A DNA stretch of 64,000 nucleotides from Lysinibacillus odysseyi 34hs-1 = NBRC 100172 (GCF_001591965.1 NZ_BCVX01000012.1:1-64000); one strand, 5' to 3'. Shown: positions 1 through 8,417, counted from the stretch's first letter. A program made the numbers and translations. Notes: generated by a model from the letters alone, not told the origin.

Positions 1-39
1 TTTTATTAAAATGCCGCGTCATCTCTTGGCGACTTACTT

Positions 40-69
40 ATAATAGCACCGATTAATCATATCCGTCAA
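40..69 (-). promoter_or_regulatory. Strong sigma-A promoter reading left out of the window
   Basis: On the minus strand a -35 box TTGACG (64-69) is followed after 18 bp by a -10 box TATTAT (40-45). No gene in the window lies downstream; it fires off the left edge. In B. subtilis an rRNA operon follows the pdaB/kbaA cluster in this direction, so an rRNA promoter is a reasonable inference, but no rRNA is visible here. Confidence 0.5.
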
Positions 70-141
70 CCCTATTTCATAAGTTTTTTTGAGAAACCAT
101 ATTTTTCTCTACAAAGCCCTCAAAAAAGGAGTATGCAAAAA

Positions 142-774
142 ATGAGAAAAGCATTGATATTACTAGGTTTATCTACTATTCTTTTTGCTGTTTATTACTC
201 TTACACAAACAAGCAGTTACCCGTTTTTTTAATGACGGAAGAACCTAATGTAGTAGCAAAAGGTCATAATGGACATGTTTTTTTAGTAGAGTTACATTTT
301 GAACACGATGGACTCCTAGATTTCATCAATTCCGAGCAAAGCCGTAATATCCTCTTCCTAGTAGATCCAGCTTTATTAAAACGAGCCGATCATTTAGTAG
401 AAGCATTGAAATCTAAACAGCGTGCAACCGGTTTACTTGGTAGTTCCTTTGATACTATTCAGCAGGAGATTGCTGTCTATGAGCAGGCATTTAAGCAAAA
501 GCCGCTTTGGTACATGCCTCAAGGTTACACATATACTGATAAATTAAGGCAAAGATTATTTAACGAACAGATTAATATGCTTGCTCCCTCTTTAATAATC
601 CAAAATAATAGCTTTCCAAAAAAAATAGAGAAAGGGGATATTCTTTCATTGCCACTCTATAAAGAAAACAAAGTCGATTTCACAGCACTTTCTAATTGGA
701 TGAAAAAATATCAATTTATTTCTATAGAAGAAAGTCTATTTGGTTATTCTATTAAAACAAAAAAATCACCATAA
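142..774 (+). CDS. Membrane-anchored protein, possible inactive NodB-fold (PdaB-locus) relative
   Basis: This 210-residue protein starts with a single hydrophobic segment (residues about 4-20), so it is probably membrane anchored or secreted. ATG at 142 is preferred over ATG at 133 because the ribosome binding site AAAAGGAG (124-131) is 10 nt from the former and only 1 nt from the latter. I do not recognise the family with certainty. The run LFLVDPALL, a helix with QQEIAVYEQ and then WYMPQGYTY followed by a KLRQRL helix resembles the strand-helix rhythm of polysaccharide deacetylases, and B. subtilis has the deacetylase gene pdaB at this place next to kbaA. The catalytic TFDDGP and HxxxH motifs of that family are absent, so no enzyme activity is assigned. 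It converges with kbaA across a shared terminator. Confidence 0.6.
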   Translation: MRKALILLGLSTILFAVYYSYTNKQLPVFLMTEEPNVVAKGHNGHVFLVELHFEHDGLLDFINSEQSRNILFLVDPALLKRADHLVEALKSKQRATGLLGSSFDTIQQEIAVYEQAFKQKPLWYMPQGYTYTDKLRQRLFNEQINMLAPSLIIQNNSFPKKIEKGDILSLPLYKENKVDFTALSNWMKKYQFISIEESLFGYSIKTKKSP

Positions 775-806
775 AAGAACCCGGCTCCATAGCCGGGTTC
801 TTTTAT
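771..806. terminator. Bidirectional terminator between the 142-774 gene and kbaA
   Basis: A GC-rich perfect stem (GAACCCGGCT / AGCCGGGTTC) with a 3-4 nt loop is flanked by A/T-rich arms ATAAAA and TTTTAT, so it can stop transcription from both sides. It overlaps the last bases of kbaA. Confidence 0.85.
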
Positions 807-1477
807 GGCTGCTGTGCGGCCTGTTTTCGTTCCTTACGACGTTCTTCCAGTCTTTTACGGTCTTGTTCCGACTTTTCGTTGTATTTCGGTAACATTAACA
901 ATTGATATGCATTAGTCGCTAAAAGAGGGAATAATAAAAGTGCAACATATACATTAATATTATCCTGTCGTCCCATAAGTGCAATAATCCATTCCAAAGA
1001 AGTAATAACAATCATAAAAAACACGGCAGAAATCAATACATGCTTTTTGCCTGTCATTTTCACCTTTTTAATAGCTGTAGCAATCGCCGCACCTACTAGG
1101 ACAAGTAATAGTCCAATATAGAATGCCCAGTCTCCGGCACTGTTGGCGTCTGGTGCAAAACGGAAAATAATTAAATCCAAAAGAACAACAAGAATGAGCA
1201 ACATCTGTACCCAATTCCATAATGTCAGTGTCTTAAATATGCCTACCCCGACCTGATGAAGTGTCAAATAAGCAAAAAAACCAGCTTGCGCAATTACGCT
1301 CATCGTAAATCCTAAAAGTACCATCCAGGCTAATGCCGCAATAAATTCAACAAAATTACCCGCTACTAGATAGGGCTGGAAGAAATCCCAACGTATAAAA
1401 AGACTAGCCACTGCTGTGACTCCGCCGCCTATAAGCATTGTCATTACAAAAAATTTAATCCAATTCCGTATCGTCAC
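803..1477 (-). CDS. kbaA: KinB-signalling pathway activation protein KbaA
   Basis: KbaA is a polytopic membrane protein needed for the KinB branch of the sporulation phosphorelay in B. subtilis. This 224-residue protein shows about six hydrophobic segments (starting near residues 8, 45, 85, 115, 145 and 170) and a highly charged C-terminal tail rich in K, R and E. The start is a GTG at 1477 with a GGGGGA ribosome binding site 9 nt upstream. Its position beside gerD, salA and cwlD matches the B. subtilis order, which supports the name. Alternative: an uncharacterised membrane protein, unlikely given both sequence and synteny. Confidence 0.85.
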   Translation of the reverse strand: MTIRNWIKFFVMTMLIGGGVTAVASLFIRWDFFQPYLVAGNFVEFIAALAWMVLLGFTMSVIAQAGFFAYLTLHQVGVGIFKTLTLWNWVQMLLILVVLLDLIIFRFAPDANSAGDWAFYIGLLLVLVGAAIATAIKKVKMTGKKHVLISAVFFMIVITSLEWIIALMGRQDNINVYVALLLFPLLATNAYQLLMLPKYNEKSEQDRKRLEERRKERKQAAQQP

Positions 1478-1622
1478 AACAAATTGTCCCCCATTTTTTA
1501 ATCTCCACTCCTTATTTTAACAATCGTTTTATAAAAAAGCTAATGGAGATACGATTGGATACATAGAATACACGGAATTGTGAACAATAATTGAAAGAGC
1601 CTATGTGGAAAGGGATGAACTT

Positions 1623-2240
1623 ATGCGGCGACTTTTAATCGTTTTAGGTTTTGCTGTTCTGCTCACTGGTTGTAATAATGATGAGAAAACCTCGACGCTT
1701 TCATACGACGAAATAAAAAAAATTATGGTGGATGCACTTCAAACAGAGGATGGGAAAAAGGCGGTACGGGATCTTTTAACAGACCAGAGCTTTCGTGACC
1801 TTGTCGTACTCCAGCATGATGATGTAGAAACAGCAATGAAGACGACCCTGCTTTCAAAGGATGCAGAGGATTTTTGGAAGAAAACATTTGAAGATCCTAA
1901 GTTCAAGGAAACACTTGCCAAAAGTATGAGGGATCAGCAGGAAGACATAATGAAAGGTCTCATGGCAGATGCTGACTATCAGGAAAAGTTAACTAAGTTT
2001 TTTGACCAACCGGACATGCAAAAACAATTCGAATCCATCCTTAAAGGGTCAGCCCTCCGTAAACAAATGGAGGAAGTGGCAATGGAGACAATTGAAAACC
2101 CATTATTACAAACAAAATGGGAAGAGCTTATTCGAAAAAGCGGAAAAGCTACAGATGCTAAAGAAGAAGAAGGCGGCGGAAAATCTGAGGAAGGCAAATC
2201 TGGTGGTGGCAGCAGTGGCGGCGGTGGAGGCGGCCAATAG
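1623..2240 (+). CDS. gerD: Spore germination lipoprotein GerD
   Basis: GerD is the spore inner-membrane lipoprotein required for clustering of GerA-type nutrient germinant receptors. The 205-residue protein has a lipoprotein signal with lipobox LTGC (Cys at residue 17), a helical body rich in charged residues, and a very Gly/Ser/Glu-rich C-terminal tail from about residue 180. The start at ATG 1623 is chosen over the in-frame GTG at 1605 because an AAGGGA ribosome binding site sits 7-8 nt before it and the signal peptide then begins directly with MRRLL. It is one of very few plus-strand genes here, as in B. subtilis relative to its neighbours' cluster. A glycine-rich tail is usual in the family. 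Confidence 0.85.
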   Translation: MRRLLIVLGFAVLLTGCNNDEKTSTLSYDEIKKIMVDALQTEDGKKAVRDLLTDQSFRDLVVLQHDDVETAMKTTLLSKDAEDFWKKTFEDPKFKETLAKSMRDQQEDIMKGLMADADYQEKLTKFFDQPDMQKQFESILKGSALRKQMEEVAMETIENPLLQTKWEELIRKSGKATDAKEEEGGGKSEEGKSGGGSSGGGGGGQ

Positions 2241-2313
2241 AAAGGACTTCATTTTGAAGAGCTCCATGTGCACTGTGGTCTTTGCTTCTCAGTAGCTGTT
2301 TAACAAGAAAAAC

Positions 2314-2354
2314 AGGGCTGTCCAGAAGATATATGCTTCTGGACAGCCCTTTTC
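2314..2354. terminator. Bidirectional terminator between gerD and salA
   Basis: A 15-bp stem, AGGGCTGTCCAGAAG paired with CTTCTGGACAGCCCT, has a short ATATATG loop. A T run follows on the plus strand and a complementary T run (TTTTTCTTG) follows on the minus strand, so it can serve both convergent genes. Confidence 0.9.
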
Positions 2355-2394
2355 CTGTATAAGAAGCTTCCTTTTAATAAGTTGCTTCCACTTA

Positions 2395-3450
2395 TTATTT
2401 CGCTAATTGATCAATAACTTTTTGCGCCATTTCTAGATATAGCTTTCCTGTTGGATGATTTTCTGCATAAACAGAAGGAGCAAAGTCCTCATCTTCCCAG
2501 TCCGGCTGGCCAAGTGGAACTTGTCCGAGCAGGTCTGTACGTAGCTCTTCTGCAAGCTTCGGACCACCACCACGGCCGAAAACATACTCCCGCTCACCTG
2601 TCAGCTTAGACTGGAACCAAGCCATATTTTCTACTACCCCGAGAATCTCATGGTTTGTCTGTAAGGCCATTGCCCCTGCACGCGCCGCTACAAATGCAGC
2701 TGTTGGATGCGGAGTTGTTACGACAATTTCCTTAGAAGCAGGCAGCATTTGGTGAAGATCAAGCGCTACATCCCCTGTACCTGGCGGTAAATCTAATAAC
2801 AGGTAATCTAAATCTCCCCATTCTACATCACGGAAGAATTGGTCTAATACTTTGCCAAGCATTGGTCCACGCCATACAATCGGTGCATTGTTCTCTACAA
2901 AGAAGCCCATGGAGATGACTTTTACACCCATACGTTCTACAGGATAAATGCGGTCATTCTTTACAACCGGCATTTCTTGAATCCCCATCATATCAGGTAC
3001 GCTGAAGCCGTAGATATCTGCATCAATTAAGCCGACTTTTTTACCAAGGCGTGAAAGCGCTACTGCCATATTGACAGAAACTGTTGATTTCCCTACACCG
3101 CCTTTACCGGAAGCAATGGCAATGAATTGTACTTTTGATAATGGTGATAAAATATCTTGTGCTTCTGCTTCTGTTGCCTGTCCACGGAATGAATCCAATA
3201 CTTCTGGAGCCAGCTCCTCAAAACGGATACCTACAGAAGCTGCGCCGTTTTCTTTTAACAATTCAACAATCTTCATTTGAAGTGTCATTTGCTCAGGTGT
3301 ATTTGTTTTTGCAATGGCGATTTTTACACTAACAAATTGTTTTTCTTCTTTAATTGATACGTTAATAATTCCGCCTGTTTGCTCTAAGGTTCTATGTAAA
3401 AAAGGATCTTCTAATTGGCCTAATAGTTCTCGGACTTGTTGTTCGTTCAT
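2395..3450 (-). CDS. salA: Mrp/NBP35-type P-loop ATPase SalA
   Basis: SalA is an Mrp-family ATPase; in B. subtilis it represses scoC and so affects exoprotein production, while relatives carry Fe-S clusters. The N-terminal part (about residues 1-90) is a MIP18-like domain. The ATPase domain follows with a deviant Walker A, SGKGGVGKST, near residue 115, and a Walker B-like LLLDLPPGTGD near residue 225. The CxxC cluster-binding motif of many Mrp proteins is absent, and no cysteine is present after the MAWF segment, as is typical of SalA. The start at 3450 (MNEQQVRELL) is chosen to match the usual N-terminus; two earlier in-frame ATGs (3459, 3471) are possible. It lies between gerD and cwlD, as in B. 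subtilis. Confidence 0.9.
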   Translation of the reverse strand: MNEQQVRELLGQLEDPFLHRTLEQTGGIINVSIKEEKQFVSVKIAIAKTNTPEQMTLQMKIVELLKENGAASVGIRFEELAPEVLDSFRGQATEAEAQDILSPLSKVQFIAIASGKGGVGKSTVSVNMAVALSRLGKKVGLIDADIYGFSVPDMMGIQEMPVVKNDRIYPVERMGVKVISMGFFVENNAPIVWRGPMLGKVLDQFFRDVEWGDLDYLLLDLPPGTGDVALDLHQMLPASKEIVVTTPHPTAAFVAARAGAMALQTNHEILGVVENMAWFQSKLTGEREYVFGRGGGPKLAEELRTDLLGQVPLGQPDWEDEDFAPSVYAENHPTGKLYLEMAQKVIDQLAK

Positions 3451-3528
3451 CAAATTCATACACTCCCCCATATTTTATGTCCATTGCTAGTATATCACAC
3501 ACAGCTTATAGTAGTGTTATGAGTTGCT

Positions 3529-4242
3529 TCACTGGTATGCAAGAGCGAAATAGTCTTCTACTCCCCGTGCAATAGCAATCGCCATCTTATCCTGATAGTT
3601 TTTATCAGCGAGCAGTGCACGCTCCTCTGGATTGCTGATAAAGCCTGTCTCTACTAAAACTGCCGGCACTTCTGTCTTCTTCAGTAAATATACCCGTTCA
3701 ATTGCTAGTGCTTCCCTTTGAGTATTGCCCAAATCATCTTTAATTGATGCCTGAATGGACTTTGCCAAATGTTGGCTCTGTTCATGTCCTGTTTTATGGT
3801 AAAACACTTGAGCGCCACGCCATTTACTATCCGGGATGGCGTTAGCATGAACGGTAATGAACATATCCGGCTTTTTCTCCGCTACAATCGCCTGCCGCGT
3901 AAATATATCCTCTTTTTTACGCTCTCGATTCGATGAAAATTCCATATCCGGTTTATGCTCACTAATGACATCGCCGTCTGTCGTGCGTGTCATGATCACT
4001 TCGGCACCTAGGCGTTTCAATTGCCGCTCCAGTTTTTCCGTAATTGCCAGTGTAATTTCCTTTTCAATCACATCACCTTGTGATGCACCGCCATCTATGC
4101 CGCCGTGTCCTGCATCAAGCACAATCGTTACCCCCCCTAACGGTTCGGGTAAAAAATAACTTCTATTCGATGCGCTTGTCTCATAGACAACAACGATCAT
4201 GCATGTACATAGCAGTACAAATAATGCCAACCAACGTCGCAC
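3529..4242 (-). CDS. cwlD: N-acetylmuramoyl-L-alanine amidase CwlD
   Basis: CwlD removes the peptide from muramic acid during spore cortex synthesis, the step that precedes muramic-delta-lactam formation. An N-terminal hydrophobic signal/anchor (residues about 3-22) is followed by an Amidase_3 domain. Zinc ligands can be seen in LDAGHGG, in the Glu of IEKEIT and in TVHANA, and the catalytic Glu in LVETGFISN. With the GTG start at 4242, placed 9 nt after an AAAGGAG ribosome binding site, the protein has 237 residues, the same length as the B. subtilis enzyme. In B. subtilis the partner gerD and salA genes lie next to it as here. Confidence 0.92.
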   Translation of the reverse strand: MRRWLALFVLLCTCMIVVVYETSASNRSYFLPEPLGGVTIVLDAGHGGIDGGASQGDVIEKEITLAITEKLERQLKRLGAEVIMTRTTDGDVISEHKPDMEFSSNRERKKEDIFTRQAIVAEKKPDMFITVHANAIPDSKWRGAQVFYHKTGHEQSQHLAKSIQASIKDDLGNTQREALAIERVYLLKKTEVPAVLVETGFISNPEERALLADKNYQDKMAIAIARGVEDYFALAYQ

Positions 4243-4293
4243 ATGTCCCACTCTCCTTTCCACACTATACGTCGAGGAGAGCGAGTCTATGCA

Positions 4294-6105
4294 TTATTCC
4301 AGCGCTAGATTGTTTTGTAAAGTTGCGTAGAAGCCGCCCTTTTTCATCAGCGTGTCATGGTTTCCTGATTCTAATATTTCTCCATCCTTTACAACAAGAA
4401 TGGCATCTGCATTTTCTATCGTTTTCAGGCGGTGGGCAATCACAAAACTTGTGCGCCCTCTCATTAAATTATTGAGCCCTTTTTGGATATGAACTTCCGT
4501 CATCGTATCAACACTCGATGTTGCCTCATCAAGGATCAGAATATCAGGATCCTCTAAAATGGCACGGGCAATCGCAATAAGCTGACGTTGTCCCTGACTT
4601 AAATTCATCCCTCCGGAACTCAGCATTGTATCGTATTGCTGGGGCAAGTATTTAATAAAGTTATGAGCATAGGCAATCTTTGCTGCCTTCTCCACCTCTT
4701 CATCTGTTGCATCCAGCTTCCCGAACCGAATATTTTCACGGACAGTACCTGAAAATAAATACGTATCTTGCAGCACTACACCGACATGATCACGGACATT
4801 CGTCATTGAATAATCAGTAATCGGATGACCGTCTAACAGGATACGCCCAGCTGTCGTTTCATAAAAACGTGTAAGAAGCTGGATAATGGTCGTCTTCCCA
4901 GAACCAGTAGGTCCAACAATGGCTACTGTTTCGCCAGCATGCGCCGTAAAACCAATGCCTTTTAAAATTGGTTTTCCTTTTTCATATTCAAATACTACCT
5001 TTTCAAATTCCACATCTCCACGGAAGCGTTCTTTTTCTTTTGCTCCCGGCTGATCTGCTACTTCCTCTTTTTCATCTAATATTTCAAATACTCGTTCAGA
5101 TCCGGCAATGGCTGATTGAAATGTATTAAGCAAGTTTGAAAGTTGATTAATCGGACGGAAGAATTGGCGTGTATAGGTAACGACAGCGGCAATCACCCCA
5201 ATAGTGACATAACCATGGACGGCCATGACTGCCCCCACCCCGATGACTAACCCCATACCGAGATTATTCATAAAGTTATTAATCGGACCCATAAATCCTG
5301 AAATAATATCAGCCCGCATAGCAGAGGATCGGAGAAGCTCGTTTGACTCCGTAAATTCCTCCAAAGTTTGCTTCTCTTTACCGAACAGAGTAGTAATAGC
5401 CGAGTTTGAAATAGTCTCTTCTATATAACCGTTCAATCTTCCAAGATCCCGCTGCCGCGCCACAAAATTCACGCTGCTTCGCTTAATAATTTGCTTTGTC
5501 GCCCACACGATTAATGGAATAACAGTGAGTGTGACAAGAGCCAGCAGCCAGTTTAAATAAAAGAGAGCGAAGGCCGTCCCAATAATCATTAAAAGCGAAG
5601 ACATAATTTGTACGACGCTTTGGGACAGGGCAGCATTTAAATTATCGATATCATTTGTCATACGGCTCATTAAATCCCCTTGCTGGCGCTTATCAAAGAA
5701 TGCAAGCGGCAAGGATTGAAGCTTTTCGAACAGCTCCTGGCGCAATTTTCGTATCGTCTTTTGGGCCACCCTGACCATGACAAAGGATTGCAGCCACGTA
5801 AGCAAGGAATAGATCGTATAGACAATGGCTAATAAAACAGCCATGCGGATAGCACCGCCTACGTCCAGCTTTAAAATATAATCATCGGTAATGACACCAA
5901 TTAAATACGGGCCGACCAAGCTGAGCAGTGACGATACAATAACAAAAACCACCGCAGAAATCATGCCAAGCTTCTGCTGGCGCATATAATGCCAGATGCG
6001 CAATAATGTCTCCTTCTGGTTTTTCGGCTTGACGACTGGCCCCGTGAATCTCCCTCCTGGATGCCGCATTGGCAGCGGTGGCCCCCCTGTTGATGATTTA
6101 CTCAC
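4294..6105 (-). CDS. ABC exporter half-transporter with canonical ATPase site
   Basis: This is a 603-residue fusion of a six-helix type IV exporter domain and an ATPase domain. The ATPase has Walker A GPTGSGKTT (about residue 390), signature LSQGQRQLIAIARA, Walker B ILILDEATSSVDT with the catalytic Glu, and an H-loop IAHRL. The proline/glycine-rich cytosolic N-terminus is common in the second subunit of EfrAB/LmrCD/BmrCD-like heterodimers. It overlaps the preceding ABC gene by 8 bp, so the two are translationally coupled and very likely form a heterodimer. The lengths (579 and 603) resemble B. subtilis YfiB/YfiC. The substrate, probably a lipophilic drug or lipid, cannot be told from sequence. 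Confidence 0.88.
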   Translation of the reverse strand: MSKSSTGGPPLPMRHPGGRFTGPVVKPKNQKETLLRIWHYMRQQKLGMISAVVFVIVSSLLSLVGPYLIGVITDDYILKLDVGGAIRMAVLLAIVYTIYSLLTWLQSFVMVRVAQKTIRKLRQELFEKLQSLPLAFFDKRQQGDLMSRMTNDIDNLNAALSQSVVQIMSSLLMIIGTAFALFYLNWLLALVTLTVIPLIVWATKQIIKRSSVNFVARQRDLGRLNGYIEETISNSAITTLFGKEKQTLEEFTESNELLRSSAMRADIISGFMGPINNFMNNLGMGLVIGVGAVMAVHGYVTIGVIAAVVTYTRQFFRPINQLSNLLNTFQSAIAGSERVFEILDEKEEVADQPGAKEKERFRGDVEFEKVVFEYEKGKPILKGIGFTAHAGETVAIVGPTGSGKTTIIQLLTRFYETTAGRILLDGHPITDYSMTNVRDHVGVVLQDTYLFSGTVRENIRFGKLDATDEEVEKAAKIAYAHNFIKYLPQQYDTMLSSGGMNLSQGQRQLIAIARAILEDPDILILDEATSSVDTMTEVHIQKGLNNLMRGRTSFVIAHRLKTIENADAILVVKDGEILESGNHDTLMKKGGFYATLQNNLALE

Positions 6106-7837
6106 TTAACGTCCCTCCTTTTTCTGCCTGTGTTGCAGCTATTTCTTGATAAAGGCTGCTTGTTTTCAATAACTGTTCATGCGTCCCTGCCGCTGCAATC
6201 CGCCCGTCATCCATTACAAGGATAAGATCAGCATCCCGGATAGAAGAAATCTTTGAAGAAACGACCAACTTTGTAGAAGCCGCAAATTGTATCTTAATCG
6301 CTTGTTGAATTTTCTTTTCAGAAATGCTGTCAACTGCACTTGTTACATCATCGAGCACAAGAATGGGGGGCTTTCGGACAAAGGCACGGGCCATAGCCAA
6401 TCGCTGCTTTTGACCACCTGATAAGTTTGTGGCGCCTTGTGTCAACTGATGTTCGGTCCATGCCGGAAGCTTCTCAACAAACTCCATCGCACAGGCAGCA
6501 AGCAAGCTTTCTGCTATTTGCTTTTCTGTTGCATCTTCATCTCCATAGCGGATATTTTCAGCGATGGTCTTTGAAAAAAGAGTCGCCTTCTGAGGTGCAA
6601 ATCCGATTGATTCACGGAGCTGCTGCAAGTCGTATTGCTGCAGAGGGATACCGTCAATTTTTATCACCCCTTCATCAGGATCAAATAAACGCGGAATCAT
6701 CTTTACTAATGTAGATTTCCCGTTTCCTGTCATCCCGATAATACCAACCGTTTCCCCGGCTTTTGCCGAAAAAGAGACGTGTTTTAAAACGGGTTCTGCT
6801 CCTTTAATATAAGAAAAGCTCACATTCTCAAATGTAATATCTCCTCGAATAGAATGCTCAGCCGCATGCTTCGGACTTACTATATCCGTCTGTTCTTCCA
6901 GCACCGTAACTATCCGCTCAGCACTTGGAATAGCACGGGCAAGCTGGACAAGCACCATTGAAGAACTCATCAAGCCGTTCATTACCATCATTAAATAGTT
7001 TGTAAAAGCAAGGATGGCGCCAATTTCCAACGTTCCTCCTTCTACTTTAATGGCACCTATCCAAAGCGCCGCCACAATCCCTAAATTAATGACGAACATG
7101 GAAAGCGGTGCTAAAATCCCTACGATTTGGTCAGCTGTAATATTGCGCTTCATCAGCTGAGTATTAACATCTGTAAATTGGTCAATTTGATGTTGCTTCC
7201 GGTTATATGCCTTAATAACACGAATACCCGCCAAGTTCTCCTGCACCTTTGTATTTACCTGATCGACTACCTTCTGTACCTTGTGGAAGAGCTTTCCTGA
7301 CAGCATCGTAAAAAAGTAGACGCAAAATGCCAAAATCGGGATAACGACAAGTAAAATAGAAAAAAGTTCGCGGGCTGTAAACCACACCATGACTACTGCT
7401 CCGATAAACATCATCGGTCCCCTGACAAACACTTTCAGCAGCATTGTTAAGGCCCGCTGCAACATCTCAATATCACTCGTTAAATTTGTAATAAGCTTAC
7501 CAAGCGTAAATTCATCTTTACTGCTCGTTGAAAAATACATAATTGTCTTATATAAATCATGTCGTACATCTGTTGCAAAATTGACCGCTGCTCTTGACGC
7601 ATAAATGGAGCAGCCGACTCCGCCAATCAAGCCTAGTACAGCAGCCCCAATCATTGTTCCAAACATCCGGATAATGTAAGGTGTATCATTTTCTGCAATT
7701 CCGTTATCGATAATCATCTGCAATATTGTCGGCTGGATCAAATCCATCGATACCTCAAACAGCATCATCAACGGGGCAATAATGGCAAATGCTTTATACG
7801 GCTTCAGATAGTTAATCAATTTTCCTACTGCCTGCAT
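6098..7837 (-). CDS. ABC exporter half-transporter with degenerate ATPase site
   Basis: This 579-residue half-transporter has six membrane helices followed by an ATPase domain with Walker A GMTGNGKST and a canonical signature LSGGQKQRLAMARA. Two catalytic features are changed: the Walker B runs ILVLDDVTSAVDS, so the usual catalytic Glu is Asp, and the H-loop His is replaced in VVSSKISSI. In heterodimeric exporters such as TM287/288 and BmrCD, one site is degenerate in just this way, while the intact signature completes the active site with the partner's Walker motifs. It is the second gene of a likely three-gene operon (92-residue protein, this gene, canonical subunit). Confidence 0.88.
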   Translation of the reverse strand: MQAVGKLINYLKPYKAFAIIAPLMMLFEVSMDLIQPTILQMIIDNGIAENDTPYIIRMFGTMIGAAVLGLIGGVGCSIYASRAAVNFATDVRHDLYKTIMYFSTSSKDEFTLGKLITNLTSDIEMLQRALTMLLKVFVRGPMMFIGAVVMVWFTARELFSILLVVIPILAFCVYFFTMLSGKLFHKVQKVVDQVNTKVQENLAGIRVIKAYNRKQHQIDQFTDVNTQLMKRNITADQIVGILAPLSMFVINLGIVAALWIGAIKVEGGTLEIGAILAFTNYLMMVMNGLMSSSMVLVQLARAIPSAERIVTVLEEQTDIVSPKHAAEHSIRGDITFENVSFSYIKGAEPVLKHVSFSAKAGETVGIIGMTGNGKSTLVKMIPRLFDPDEGVIKIDGIPLQQYDLQQLRESIGFAPQKATLFSKTIAENIRYGDEDATEKQIAESLLAACAMEFVEKLPAWTEHQLTQGATNLSGGQKQRLAMARAFVRKPPILVLDDVTSAVDSISEKKIQQAIKIQFAASTKLVVSSKISSIRDADLILVMDDGRIAAAGTHEQLLKTSSLYQEIAATQAEKGGTLSE

Positions 7838-7924
7838 CTATGTACCTCTCTTCCTATTTAAACGACCATTTTGTTTTTATATCTCTCGCCATCAGATTTT
7901 TCTTATAGCATTTCCATATACCTT

Positions 7925-8203
7925 TTACTCTTTCGTCTTTTCTTCAGTCATTTCTGCTAGTTCAAAAGCAGCCTTAAAATCATTCATGATCATCTCTGTT
8001 GCCTTTAACTCACCAGCTATCACCTGATGGATTGAATGTAATTCGGAGCATTCCAGCTGTACTTTTAATGTCTCCCGCCTAATGACCAATTGTTGATAGA
8101 AGGCCAGCGCTCTTCCACGTCTGAAGGTTTGGGCCCCGCTCCTTCCACGCCTTCCTGGTTTATGGCCGGTTTCTTTCAACTTATGTCCTTGCTCTTTATC
8201 CAT
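7925..8203 (-). CDS. Small basic protein leading the ABC exporter operon
   Basis: I do not recognise this 92-residue protein. It has a good ribosome binding site (AGAGGTGAT before ATG at 8203). The first third is strongly basic, with GRRGRSGAQTFRRGRALAF at residues about 17-35; the rest is predicted helical with alternating hydrophobic and charged residues (ETLKVQLE, VIAGELKATEMIMNDF) and an acidic end. It has no signal peptide or membrane segment. It lies 87 bp upstream of the ABC pair on the same strand and just behind an inverted-repeat operator, so it is probably co-transcribed. A nucleic-acid binding, regulatory or transporter-associated role is possible, but this is only inference from charge and context. 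Confidence 0.65.
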   Translation of the reverse strand: MDKEQGHKLKETGHKPGRRGRSGAQTFRRGRALAFYQQLVIRRETLKVQLECSELHSIHQVIAGELKATEMIMNDFKAAFELAEMTEEKTKE

Positions 8204-8225
8204 TGCTTATCACCTCTCGACACTA

Positions 8226-8254
8226 ATTGTATACAAAAGTATACAACAGCACAA
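8226..8254 (-). promoter_or_regulatory. Promoter with perfect inverted-repeat operator for the ABC exporter operon
   Basis: TTGTATAC and GTATACAA (8227-8234 and 8239-8246) form a perfect 8-bp inverted repeat around AAAA. On the minus strand a -35-like TTGTGC (8249-8254) and a -10 TACAAT (8226-8231) are 17 bp apart, so the repeat fills the spacer and the -10 box, an ideal place for a repressor. The repeat resembles GntR/YtrA-type operators, but no such regulator gene is nearby. Confidence 0.6.
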
Positions 8255-8383
8255 TTCTTTTGCTAAATACGTAAAAGGACTTTCTGTATTTCTGCCATCT
8301 AATTATGCTCTATGTAATAAAAAGTAGCACTCTTTACTGCTTGTCAGCCTTCTTTTGCAGGCACCGGCTGTGGCACACAAAAT

Positions 8384-8411
8384 AAGCCACCCACTCTTGC
8401 TTGGGTGACTT
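8384..8411 (-). terminator. Terminator after the YdhK-like lipoprotein gene
   Basis: On the minus strand AAGTCACCCA pairs with TGGGTGGCTT around a GCAAGAG-containing loop, followed by TTATTTTGT. It begins 7 nt after the stop codon. Confidence 0.7.
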
Positions 8412-8417
8412 AATCAC

